From: Prochlorococcus sp. scB243_495L20
Lineage (GTDB): Bacteria > Cyanobacteriota > Cyanobacteriia > PCC-6307 > Cyanobiaceae
NCBI GenBank assembly: GCA_000634215.1
Contig: JFLX01000090.1
Coordinates: 1 to 64,000, forward strand
Direction of reading: 5' to 3'
Length of the DNA stretch: 64,000 nt
Numbering within the stretch: the stretch's first letter is position 1; each line of letters starts with the position of its first letter. Below are positions 32,918-41,291 of this stretch, in pieces. A model generated the notes under the pieces. That model had not been told where the DNA came from, ran no database searches, and worked only from the letters and a program-made list of their open reading frames with translations. The position numbers and the translations under genes are program-made.

Positions 32918-33244
32918 TTAAGATCCTAATTTAAATGCTTCAAGTATAACGGCATAAATTGCACCAATTCTTAATTTATCAACTACGGTCCATAGATAAT
33001 AAAACTTTGAACTTGCGGCAGGTTTAATTCTTATAATGATTTCAATAAAAATAATGATTATTGGGACCATTATTAACTCATTTTTACCTTCAGATATAAA
33101 TTTTGTAATAAAATTTGCGAACAAAAAATAACCTGTCAAAACAGAAATTAGACCAATAGATTTTGTTCTCCAAGTATCACTTAGAAAACCAAAAAATAAA
33201 TTATTTAACTGGTAGGTAATTCTTGAAAAATTAGTTTTTTGCAT
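32918..33244 (-). CDS. Ycf20-like protein (DUF565)
   Basis: A 108-residue membrane protein matching DUF565/Ycf20: an amphipathic start with LNNLFFGFLSDTWRTKSIGLIS, then two hydrophobic helices (about 27-46 and 58-72), followed by KFYYLWTVVDKLRIGAIYAVILEAFKLGS. Ycf20 homologues in algae influence non-photochemical quenching; the biochemical role is unknown. It overlaps the HAD hydrolase gene by 14 bases, implying a shared transcript (psb30-like, HAD, ycf20-like). Confidence 0.85.
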   Translation of the reverse strand: MQKTNFSRITYQLNNLFFGFLSDTWRTKSIGLISVLTGYFLFANFITKFISEGKNELIMVPIIIIFIEIIIRIKPAASSKFYYLWTVVDKLRIGAIYAVILEAFKLGS

Positions 33245-33995
33245 TACTAAAAGACACTAAATAATCACTTAGAAAGTTATAGTCAATGTATGATTTTTTT
33301 AGTTTAGGGCCTTTGATTACATTTGCCACATTATTCTGATCACCAAGACTGTCTAAAATACAATCTAATTTAATATTTTCCTCAATAACAATTGGGATAT
33401 TTGAAGGGACAAAAATTGTTGGCAAGTTAGCTGCCAAGGAAGATTTCAATCCTGGATTGGAGTCTTCAAAAACAATTGAGTTGTTTTTGTTTATACCACT
33501 TAGTTGGACAGCCTTTAAATATGGCAATGGATTTGGTTTCTTTAATTCAACGTCTTCGCTTGAAATAATGAACTCAAAAGGGTTCAAGCCATTAAAAAGA
33601 TAATCAACAAGAAGATTGGCTTGAATTCTTGAACTTGAAGTAACAATAAATTGTCTTACTTTTTTTCTATGTAATTCATTTATTAATCTAAAAACACCAG
33701 TTTTCAAGGTAACGCAATTTTTTTTTATAATTTCTAAATAATGAAACTGCTTTGTTTCATGAATTTTGAGAATTAAATCTTCCGAGAAATTATCATTATT
33801 AAATTTAGCGTAATAAGCAATCCTATTTTTGCCCCCATTTATCTTCAGAAGTTTTATGTATGTATTAGTATCCCAATTCCAATCAATGCCAAGGTCATTA
33901 AAAGCATTATTAAAAGCAGGTAAATGGGCCTCTAATTCTGTATTTGCAATAGTCCCATCTAAATCCCAATAAACACCCTCCAGATAAGTCACCAA
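33231..33995 (-). CDS. HAD-superfamily phosphatase (CbbY/phosphoglycolate phosphatase-like)
   Basis: A 254-residue HAD hydrolase, subfamily IA. Motif I is YWDLDGTIANTE (nucleophile Asp of DxDGT) at about 9-19, motif II FIVTSSSR near 117, motif III lysine in ELKKPNPLPY near 150, and motif IV VFEDSNPGLKSS near 172. A helical cap follows motif I. Substrates of this group include phosphoglycolate and sugar phosphates; sequence does not decide. It is followed by the Ycf20-like gene with a 14-base overlap and preceded by the Psb30-like gene with a 12-base gap. Confidence 0.88.
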   Translation of the reverse strand: MVTYLEGVYWDLDGTIANTELEAHLPAFNNAFNDLGIDWNWDTNTYIKLLKINGGKNRIAYYAKFNNDNFSEDLILKIHETKQFHYLEIIKKNCVTLKTGVFRLINELHRKKVRQFIVTSSSRIQANLLVDYLFNGLNPFEFIISSEDVELKKPNPLPYLKAVQLSGINKNNSIVFEDSNPGLKSSLAANLPTIFVPSNIPIVIEENIKLDCILDSLGDQNNVANVIKGPKLKKSYIDYNFLSDYLVSFSNAKN

Positions 33996-34007
33996 AAAGA
34001 ATTTCTT

Positions 34008-34085
34008 TTATTTACGGTAAAAAACAAGAGCAATTATTGCTGGTCCTGCTAACGCAACTACAGCCAAAGGAATAAGTGTTGCCAT
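34008..34085 (-). CDS. psb30: Probable photosystem II protein Psb30 (Ycf12)
   Basis: A 25-residue single-helix protein, MATLIPLAVVALAGPAIIAL ending VFYRK. The ALAGPAIIAL core followed by a basic end matches the pattern I know for Psb30/Ycf12 (…GPxxIxLLxxRR…), a small subunit near cytochrome b559 in photosystem II. ATG at 34083-34085, TAA at 34008-34010. Other single-helix subunits (PsbM, PsbT, PsaM, PetL, PetM) have different cores. The shortness of the sequence limits certainty. It is the first gene of the minus-strand group with the HAD and Ycf20-like genes. Confidence 0.55.
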   Translation of the reverse strand: MATLIPLAVVALAGPAIIALVFYRK

Positions 34086-34167
34086 GATTAATGAATATGT
34101 TTTGTGATACTATTTTTACAAATAAATGATGAAACTGTACTGATACGTTACAAGATTGAATTAAATT

Positions 34168-34515
34168 ATGAAATCATGGACATGTATAGAAAATTGTGGA
34201 GCTTGTTGTAAATTCGACTTGAACGAAAGAAGCGATTTGGCTAACAAACTTAACAAAGAAGATATAGTTTTGATAAATTCGATGACGGCTAAAGACGGTT
34301 GGTGTAAAAACCTGGACAGAGAAAATAAAAAATGCTTAATTTATGAAACAAGACCACATTTTTGCCGTGTAAGTGAATTTTCAACTTCATTTAAAGGATA
34401 TTTTAAATCTGGTGATAAATTTTTGATAGATTGCTGCAAACAACATATTTCATCAAATTATGGATACCAAAGTAAAGAGATGAAATCTTTTAGAATTGCT
34501 GTTTCAGGAAAATGA
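34168..34515 (+). CDS. YkgJ-type cysteine cluster protein
   Basis: A 115-residue protein of the YkgJ/UPF0153 family with a Cys-rich metal-binding site: CIENCGACC at residues 6-14, then LDRENKKCLIYETRPHFCRV near 50-70, and CC near 91. Such proteins are thought to bind zinc or an iron-sulphur cluster. The function is unknown. Its stop overlaps the ATG of the next gene (ATGA at 34512-34515), coupling it to the UPF0016 transporter pair. This could mean a role in metal homeostasis (inference). Confidence 0.83.
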   Translation: MKSWTCIENCGACCKFDLNERSDLANKLNKEDIVLINSMTAKDGWCKNLDRENKKCLIYETRPHFCRVSEFSTSFKGYFKSGDKFLIDCCKQHISSNYGYQSKEMKSFRIAVSGK

Positions 34516-34838
34516 ATAGTAAATTAGACAAAAAAGAAAACAATCTAGAAAAAAGTTTTTTTTCAATATTTATAACAACTTTTACAACAATTTTTATTGC
34601 TGAACTTGGCGATAAAACTCAGATAGCAACATTAATGCTTTCTGCCGAATCGGGCAGGCCAATAGTTGTGTTTCTTGGAAGTTCTCTAGCATTAATAAGC
34701 TCTAGCATAGTAGGAGTTCTTATTGGTAAATGGGTATCAAAAAAAATATCTCCTAGCAAATTTGCTTTATCTACTGGTACTTTAATGATATTGATAAGTA
34801 TATTTTTAGCTTATGAAACCTTCAAAAAATATTTATAA
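34512..34838 (+). CDS. UPF0016 (GDT1/TMEM165) half-transporter, first of a pair
   Basis: A 108-residue membrane protein with one copy of the family motif, ELGDKTQ at 31-37, and three hydrophobic helices. Full-length UPF0016 proteins have two such halves in one chain; cyanobacterial members (Mnx/PAM71) export manganese from the cytosol into the thylakoid or periplasm. Here the two halves are separate tandem genes, so a heterodimer is expected. Start overlaps the YkgJ-type gene (ATGA) and the stop abuts the ATG of the second half. Confidence 0.88.
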   Translation: MNSKLDKKENNLEKSFFSIFITTFTTIFIAELGDKTQIATLMLSAESGRPIVVFLGSSLALISSSIVGVLIGKWVSKKISPSKFALSTGTLMILISIFLAYETFKKYL

Positions 34839-35150
34839 ATGGTTTTAAGTTTATTACTATCAACATTTCTAACCGTTTTCATAGCTGAATTAGGTGACAA
34901 AACTCAACTAGCTACTTTAACTATAAGCGGCACTTCAAATAAACCATTAGCAGTTTTTTTAGGATCTTCTTCAGCACTTGTTTTTGCAAGTTTACTAGGA
35001 GCTTTAACAGGTGGGTCTATTTCAGGTTTTTTACCCGAAGTAGTTCTTAAGTCAATAGCGTCCATTACATTTTTCATCATTGGTATAAGGCTTTTTATCA
35101 ACTCTTTCACCATCGAAAAAGAAGAAAAAGAAGAGAAAGAAAATAATTAG
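34839..35150 (+). CDS. UPF0016 (GDT1/TMEM165) half-transporter, second of a pair
   Basis: A 103-residue protein with ELGDKTQ at 17-23 and the same three-helix layout; the tail is a charged KEEKEEKENN. It begins immediately after the stop of the first half (no gap). The two halves align with each other (FIAELGDKTQ, then VFLGSS), showing descent from a duplicated unit. The expected function is manganese or calcium transport by the heteromer. Confidence 0.88.
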   Translation: MVLSLLLSTFLTVFIAELGDKTQLATLTISGTSNKPLAVFLGSSSALVFASLLGALTGGSISGFLPEVVLKSIASITFFIIGIRLFINSFTIEKEEKEEKENN

Positions 35151-35222
35151 TTTTAAGCTTGGATAATAAGGTGTAATAATGAAGTGTATACCCCTAAATT
35201 AATTAATAATTTCATTTAGATC

Positions 35223-37445
35223 ATGTTCACATCATCTTCAATAATTGATAATCTTAATCAGTCAGAAGGATTAGAATATAAAAAATTATGCAGATTATTA
35301 AAAATTACAAAGAAATCTGATAAGGATAAATTAGATATTGCTTTAACAGCTCTAGAAAAACTTGAAATAATTAATAAAAATGAAAATGATGAATATACTT
35401 GCATAAAGGATAATGATCATCTTGTCGCCAAAATAAGATGTAGTAGCAAAGGCTATTGCTTTGCTGTAAGAGGAAAAGACAAAGAAGATATCTACATTAA
35501 AGAAAATCTACTCAACTATGCATGGAATGGAGATAAAGTTTTAGTAAGGATAATAAAAGAGGGATATAGAAGAAGATCACCTGAAGGAATAGTTGATTGT
35601 ATTCTTGAAAGATCAAATCAAATACTTCTTTCTAAAGTAGAAATAATAAACAATGATGTATATGCAATCCCAATAGACGATAGGATCCTTTCTAAAATTA
35701 AACTTCCAAGAGAGAATATAAAATACACTTTCAATCCAGACAATAAGAATATAGTAAAAGTTGAGATTGATAGATTCCCTATAGGTCAAGAAGAAGGACT
35801 AGGTCATGTGATACAAGAACTAAAACTAAACAATAACGAAGACTATGATACAGACTTTGTTTTATCTAAAAGCAATATCGTCAATTCATATAATTTAAAT
35901 GATATTGAATCAAAAAAAATAGAACAAAGGGAGAGGATAGACCTTACAGATAAAAACTCTTATTTGTTCAAAAGTTGGAATTCTAATAATTCTCCAATGC
36001 TCCCAATGATTCAAATAGATCAGGGGGAAAATAAAAGTACTAAATTATGGATACATACAAATAACCTTGCAGAAAGAGTAGACCTAAATAGTAAAAAATC
36101 TCTAGAAATATTATTTAAAGGATTTGAATCATTACCCTTATTAAATGATTGGCAAAACTACCTTAGTGAAGCAATAAGAAATGATTCTGAATTTAAAGTT
36201 GGTGAGAAGAATGAAGCGATAAGCCTCTGTGTGCATATAAATAGTGATAATGAAATAATTGATTGGTCATTTCATCTTACTTTAGTTAAATGCACTCTTA
36301 ATGTTGGAAGTGATCATACTGAAGCGCTTCTATCTAGAAAAAGTAAATCAAGGATTACCTCTCGGCTATTAAAACCTATAAAGGAATATATCGACGATTT
36401 AGATAAAATACTTGAAATTTCATGTTCATTAAGACAAAAACATCTTTTGGAGGGTAAGGTTGAGATTCCTGCACCACTTAATAAAATTGAGTCACTTGAA
36501 GAATTTTTTATTCACAATCCAGCTGAATATTCAAAAGGATATTTTGAATCATTAAATAAAGAAGATTGCCAAACTTATCTTTCACCAATATTATATGAAG
36601 CTAATTTAATATGGTTCAAACATTCAAATCAATATGGCTTAAAAAGCGCCGGACATCTTTCAAATGGAATAGATTTTGTTAATGCAAATGAAATCATCAA
36701 ATATTCAGAATTTATTGATAATGATATAGAGCTTAATGAAGATGGCAATTTGACATTTAGTCAAGTAATTAAATTATGTGGTGATGATAATAAAAAAAGA
36801 ATCTTACATAAACTTCTAATTAATGAATTTAAGGACAATGAAATAAGGTTGATATCTAAAGATACTGATAATAATGAATCAGAAAAATTATTTATTTCAC
36901 CATGGACAATTCCTGGATTTGACTTTACTAATCTTATTAACCAGTACTGTATTTTTAATATGATAATAAATGGTAAGAAATCAAAGAAAAATAATATTAA
37001 TACTATCAATATATCGGAAAGTAATTCATTAGACCTAGTAAATTGGGATATATTTAATTCAACAATTTCAAAAAATCTAGACATATTATTTAACAAGTTT
37101 GTGATAGATAAACTTAATGAATTCAAGTACAAAGTTAACCAATATAAATCTAATATGATAAATATAAAAAAAGTAAGAAAAGCAGAAAAATTACTAGATA
37201 ATATTTATAGTGGGTTTATTTTATCAGTGCAAACATATGGTTTCTTTGTTGAGATATCAGAACTAAATGTAGAGGGTTTAGTACACGTAAGCACTCTTAA
37301 TAATGATTGGTATGAATACAGGTCAAGGCAAAATCTATTAATTGGAAGAAAATCTAAAAAATCATATAAAGTTGGAGATCAAATAGAAGTAAAAATAATA
37401 AAAGTCGATATTCTTAAATATCAGATTGATTTAGAATTAACATAA
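35223..37445 (+). CDS. RNB-family protein with degenerate catalytic site
   Basis: A 740-residue protein laid out like RNase R/RNase II: an N-terminal helical/winged region (1-65), OB-like cold-shock segments (about 70-200), an RNB domain (about 245-640), and a C-terminal S1 domain (about 655-738, SGFILSVQTYGFFVEISE and GLVHVSTLNNDWYEY). The aspartate cluster of active RNB domains is missing: where it should be, the sequence reads MLPMIQIDQGENK, near residue 257, followed directly by LWIHTNNLAERVDLN. The arginine-bearing TSPIRRY block is also degenerate (FNSTISKNLDIL, near 611). It is probably an RNA-binding protein without nuclease activity. An intact short paralogue is encoded at 19419-20603. 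Confidence 0.8.
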   Translation: MFTSSSIIDNLNQSEGLEYKKLCRLLKITKKSDKDKLDIALTALEKLEIINKNENDEYTCIKDNDHLVAKIRCSSKGYCFAVRGKDKEDIYIKENLLNYAWNGDKVLVRIIKEGYRRRSPEGIVDCILERSNQILLSKVEIINNDVYAIPIDDRILSKIKLPRENIKYTFNPDNKNIVKVEIDRFPIGQEEGLGHVIQELKLNNNEDYDTDFVLSKSNIVNSYNLNDIESKKIEQRERIDLTDKNSYLFKSWNSNNSPMLPMIQIDQGENKSTKLWIHTNNLAERVDLNSKKSLEILFKGFESLPLLNDWQNYLSEAIRNDSEFKVGEKNEAISLCVHINSDNEIIDWSFHLTLVKCTLNVGSDHTEALLSRKSKSRITSRLLKPIKEYIDDLDKILEISCSLRQKHLLEGKVEIPAPLNKIESLEEFFIHNPAEYSKGYFESLNKEDCQTYLSPILYEANLIWFKHSNQYGLKSAGHLSNGIDFVNANEIIKYSEFIDNDIELNEDGNLTFSQVIKLCGDDNKKRILHKLLINEFKDNEIRLISKDTDNNESEKLFISPWTIPGFDFTNLINQYCIFNMIINGKKSKKNNINTINISESNSLDLVNWDIFNSTISKNLDILFNKFVIDKLNEFKYKVNQYKSNMINIKKVRKAEKLLDNIYSGFILSVQTYGFFVEISELNVEGLVHVSTLNNDWYEYRSRQNLLIGRKSKKSYKVGDQIEVKIIKVDILKYQIDLELT

Positions 37446-37511
37446 ATAAATTTTTACAAAATATATTATGGAAATATTCACCAAAAAAATTTAAGTTAAC
37501 TTTTAATAATC

Positions 37512-37955
37512 ATGTATAAGAAAAAATATTTACTTTTTACTCTCTTTTTTATAATAATTTTTCAAATTTTATTATATACAAATAATAATCAGAAAACTTC
37601 ATTTAGATACTTTAAATGGACCCTCCAAGAAGTAAGTATAGGTAAGTTAATCAGTATTTCGTTTTTTTCTGGTTTATTTGTAAGCACTTTATTAAATACA
37701 ACAATTACTAGTAATAGTTTCAGAAAAAAAACTTTCGAAAATGTGGAAGATGATTTTGTTTCTAATAAAAATGAGGAAGAAATAGAACCAAACGTTGAGA
37801 TGCCGCCACAAAGGGATATTAGAGAAACTCAACCAACAATTTCTGTTAACTACAGAGTAGTCAAAAATATGAATGATAATAATTTTAAAAAAGATCAAAG
37901 TTATTCAAATCAAGATATTAAAGATGACTGGGATAATGCTGATAGTGATTGGTAG
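37512..37955 (+). CDS. Two-helix membrane protein, possibly LapA-like
   Basis: A 147-residue protein with two N-terminal membrane helices (about 5-23 and 43-62) and a long acidic cytosolic tail (EEEIEPNVEMPPQRD, ending DDWDNADSDW). The helix pair with the intervening EVSIGKLISISFFSGLF resembles the DUF1049/LapA layout, but similarity is weak. The gene lies alone between the RNB-like gene and the DUF2996 gene. ATG start. Confidence 0.6.
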   Translation: MYKKKYLLFTLFFIIIFQILLYTNNNQKTSFRYFKWTLQEVSIGKLISISFFSGLFVSTLLNTTITSNSFRKKTFENVEDDFVSNKNEEEIEPNVEMPPQRDIRETQPTISVNYRVVKNMNDNNFKKDQSYSNQDIKDDWDNADSDW

Positions 37956-38015
37956 AAAAATAAATTAATTTAAAAAATGTTTTTTTAATTTATAATGGAA
38001 TAAATAGTTATTTTT

Positions 38016-38582
38016 ATGGAAGAAAATTTTGACAAAAATAATGAATTTAATAAAGAAATATCTGACAACACTACTAAATCAAACTCTGAAGAAATAAAAG
38101 GACCTAAATCAGAAAAAGTAATCAATATGGATTTAAATAATGCTGATTCTGGTACTAAAGTTGTTATAAAAAATGAAATTAATACTCCAGAAAAACCTAT
38201 AACAAAACCAAAAAAAGAACTCCCAGTAGAGAAAAAGCCTTTCCAAGAATTTATTAACATCCACCTAATTCCTTCACTTACTGAGGAAATTAATCAAAGA
38301 GGATTAGAAATAAACAATATTAACCTCACTAACACAAATAGACCTATTGCTGGAGATAAATGTTGGGTAATAAATTGTGAAATTAAAGATACATGTAACT
38401 TTTGGTTATCCTTTGAGAAGGATGACATTAGTTCTTTAAAAAGTATTTCTTTATCAAAACCTAATCAACAACCCAGTATTATCGAATCCTTTCTTATTGA
38501 CGAAAAAAGAATTACCCTAAAATTAATAATTTCAAGAGTACTTCAAAGATTGAATGGGCAAAAGTTAATAGGAGTTAATTAG
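38016..38582 (+). CDS. DUF2996 family protein
   Basis: A 188-residue protein. The first 75 residues are a low-complexity, charged region (Lys/Glu/Asn/Pro) and the DUF2996 domain follows (PFQEFINIHLIPSLTEEINQ, then CWVINCEIKD, FWLSFEKDDISSLKSISLS and LKLIISRVLQRLNGQKLIGVN). The family is confined to cyanobacteria and plastid-bearing organisms and has no established function. ATG start at 38016. It precedes acsF by 80 bases on the same strand. Confidence 0.83.
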   Translation: MEENFDKNNEFNKEISDNTTKSNSEEIKGPKSEKVINMDLNNADSGTKVVIKNEINTPEKPITKPKKELPVEKKPFQEFINIHLIPSLTEEINQRGLEINNINLTNTNRPIAGDKCWVINCEIKDTCNFWLSFEKDDISSLKSISLSKPNQQPSIIESFLIDEKRITLKLIISRVLQRLNGQKLIGVN

Positions 38583-38662
38583 AAAAACAATAACACCAAG
38601 TTAACTTTTCCCTCGAAAATACAAATCATAGTAAATAATAGTATTAATAAACCGAATAAAAA

Positions 38663-39835
38663 ATGGCTCAATCAACTGTTGAATCAAAAAATAAAAAAGA
38701 TATTAATAATGGAAAGATACCAGCAAAAGAAACAATTTTGTCCCCAAGATTCTATACAACAGACTTTGAGGCTATGGAAAATATGGATTTATCAATAAAC
38801 GAGGAGGAATTGGAAGCTATTTGTGAGGAATTTAGGAAAGATTACAATAGACATCATTTTGTAAGAAATAGTGAATTTGAAGGCGCTGCAGAAAAATTAG
38901 ATCCTGAGACAAGAGAGCTTTTTGTTGATTTTCTCGAGGGAAGTTGTACATCAGAATTTTCAGGTTTTTTACTTTACAAGGAACTTAGTAAGAGAATTAA
39001 AGTCAAAAACCCTCTACTTGCTGAATGTTTTGCCCATATGGCCAGAGATGAAGCTAGACATGCAGGTTTTTTAAATAAATCAATGAGTGACTTTGGACTT
39101 CAGTTAGATTTAGGTTTTTTAACAGCCAATAAAGATTACACTTATTTCCCTCCAAGAAGTATTTTTTACGCTACTTATTTATCCGAAAAAATAGGTTATT
39201 GGAGATACATAGCAATTTATAGGCATCTCGAAAAGAACCCTGATAGCAAAATTTTTCCACTATTTAATTACTTTGAAAATTGGTGTCAAGATGAAAATAG
39301 ACATGGGGATTTCTTTGACGCATTAATGAAAGCACAACCACGTACTGTTAAATCATTAAGCCAAAAAATTACCATTGGCGGCTCTACTTTCACACATCCA
39401 TTATTCGACTACTTCCATAGGTTTAGATATTTCTTGAATAATCTTCCATTAACATCCAAGTTATGGTCAAGGTTCTTTCTATTAGCTGTATTTGCAACTA
39501 TGTATGCAAGGGATTTGGGAATTAAAAAAGATTTCTACAGTTCTTTAGGTTTAGATGCCAGAGATTACGACCAGTTTGTTATTAATAAAACAAATGAAAC
39601 TGCAGCTAGAGTTTTCCCTGTAGTAATGGACGTTTATGATAAATCTTTTTATGGAAGATTAGATAAAATAGTAGAGAATAATAAGGTTCTTTCTGATATT
39701 GCAAACAGTGAGGGAAATACAGTATCTAAAACTTTTAAAAAATTACCTAAATATTTATCAAACGGTTACCAGTTATTAAGACTATACTTATTAAAACCTC
39801 TTGATAGCAAAGATTTCCAACCTTCGATTAGATAA
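38663..39835 (+). CDS. acsF: Mg-protoporphyrin IX monomethyl ester cyclase, aerobic
   Basis: AcsF is the di-iron oxygenase that closes ring E to make protochlorophyllide, with O2 and reducing power. The 390-residue protein starts with a variable Lys-rich head (1-30) then follows the family: [22 protein letters not shown] near 93, the first iron motif [12 protein letters not shown] near 128, [22 protein letters not shown] near 163 and the second motif [13 protein letters not shown] near 210. It acts at the thylakoid membrane after ChlH-containing Mg-chelatase. ATG start. Confidence 0.96.
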   Translation: MAQSTVESKNKKDINNGKIPAKETILSPRFYTTDFEAMENMDLSINEEELEAICEEFRKDYNRHHFVRNSEFEGAAEKLDPETRELFVDFLEGSCTSEFSGFLLYKELSKRIKVKNPLLAECFAHMARDEARHAGFLNKSMSDFGLQLDLGFLTANKDYTYFPPRSIFYATYLSEKIGYWRYIAIYRHLEKNPDSKIFPLFNYFENWCQDENRHGDFFDALMKAQPRTVKSLSQKITIGGSTFTHPLFDYFHRFRYFLNNLPLTSKLWSRFFLLAVFATMYARDLGIKKDFYSSLGLDARDYDQFVINKTNETAARVFPVVMDVYDKSFYGRLDKIVENNKVLSDIANSEGNTVSKTFKKLPKYLSNGYQLLRLYLLKPLDSKDFQPSIR

Positions 39836-39866
39836 TCTTTAATACAGAGAAGATTTATAGACTCAT

Positions 39867-41288
39867 ATGCTTTCTTCACAAATCAAATCAAATGAAATTG
39901 TTTTTGGTAGTTGCAATAAAGATTTATTAGAAGAAATTATTTTCTACGGAATTGGACTTGGTGCTGATTTTGTAGAAATATTTATAGAGAATACTGACAA
40001 CTCAAGCGTGTTAGCAGAAGAAGATTTTATTACAAGTGTAAGTCCATCATTTGGAAGGGGTGCTGGCATTAGAATTTTCAAGGGAAAAAAGGATGGATTT
40101 GTAAGTACAAATGATTTAACAAAGCATGGCTTAATGAGATCGGTATCTCAGGCTATTGAGATGCTAGACATAACAAACACCAAAAGAGAACTATTTAACG
40201 GTCTAAATAAACATAGGGACTATAGTTTATCCAAGAAAAAATGGATTAATGAAGTCCCATCTATTAATGAGATAAGTGAAAAACTACTAGTTAGCACAAA
40301 GTCTTTAAAAAAAAATAATAAAATAATAACCAGGAAAGGAAGTTACTCAAGAAATCTTCAAGAAGTCATTATAGCCTCCAGTGACGGAACCTATGTCTCA
40401 GATATTAGATTGCATCAAACAGTTGGTCTCAACGTAATTGCAAGTGATGCCCAATATAGATCTAGTGGAAGTAGAAGATTTGGATCGTCAGGAATGCCTA
40501 ATGAATTTAGATTATGGGATCACGAAAAAGCAGCTAATGATGTGTTTGAAAGTTCAATGAACATGTTGTATGCAGATTATGTTGATGCAGGACAAATGCC
40601 TGTTGTATTAGCTAATAAATTTGGTGGCGTTATATTCCATGAAGCCTGTGGTCATTTACTTGAAACTACTCAAATAGAGAGAGGAACAACACCATTTGAG
40701 AATAAATTGAATGAAAAAATAGCACATGAATCTGTAACAGCAATAGATGAAGGGAAATCAGAAGGATCCTTCGGTTCATTATCAGTAGATGATGAAGGTA
40801 TGGAACCCGAAAAATCAGTTCTTATAAAAGATGGAATTTTAAAAAAATTCATATCCGATAGGGCAGGTGAATTAAGAACTGGCCATAAAAGAACAGGAAG
40901 TGGAAGAAGACAAAATTATTCTTTTGCTGCAGCTTCAAGAATGAGAAATACTTATATAGCTAAAGGTGAGCACTCTAAAGAGGATTTAATCAATAGTATT
41001 AGCGAAGGGCTTTACTGCAAATCAATGGGTGGTGGCAGTGTAGGTGCTACAGGACAATTTAATTTTGCGGTAGAAGAAGGATATCTTATTAAAAATGGAA
41101 AACTAACTAGTCCAGTAAAGGGAGCAACATTGATCGGTGAGGCTAAAGAAGTTATGCCAAAAATATCAATGTGTGGAAATGATCTCGAATTGGCCCCAGG
41201 ATTCTGTGGATCCATTAGTGGAAGTGTCAACGTAACTGTGGGCCAACCTCATATTAAGGTTGATTCAATAACTGTTGGTGGAAGATAA
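39867..41288 (+). CDS. tldD: TldD-family zinc metalloprotease subunit
   Basis: TldD and TldE form a heterodimeric metalloprotease that threads unfolded peptides into an internal chamber; in E. coli it processes microcin B17 and CcdA. This 473-residue protein has the catalytic HEACGH motif (about 258-263, IFHEACGHLLE) and the ARTTYIAKGEHSKEDL-like block as RMRNTYIAKGEHSKEDL, with GGGSVGATGQFNF before the C-terminus. The partner tldE follows after 3 bases. ATG start. Confidence 0.93.
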   Translation: MLSSQIKSNEIVFGSCNKDLLEEIIFYGIGLGADFVEIFIENTDNSSVLAEEDFITSVSPSFGRGAGIRIFKGKKDGFVSTNDLTKHGLMRSVSQAIEMLDITNTKRELFNGLNKHRDYSLSKKKWINEVPSINEISEKLLVSTKSLKKNNKIITRKGSYSRNLQEVIIASSDGTYVSDIRLHQTVGLNVIASDAQYRSSGSRRFGSSGMPNEFRLWDHEKAANDVFESSMNMLYADYVDAGQMPVVLANKFGGVIFHEACGHLLETTQIERGTTPFENKLNEKIAHESVTAIDEGKSEGSFGSLSVDDEGMEPEKSVLIKDGILKKFISDRAGELRTGHKRTGSGRRQNYSFAAASRMRNTYIAKGEHSKEDLINSISEGLYCKSMGGGSVGATGQFNFAVEEGYLIKNGKLTSPVKGATLIGEAKEVMPKISMCGNDLELAPGFCGSISGSVNVTVGQPHIKVDSITVGGR

Positions 41289-41291
41289 GAT

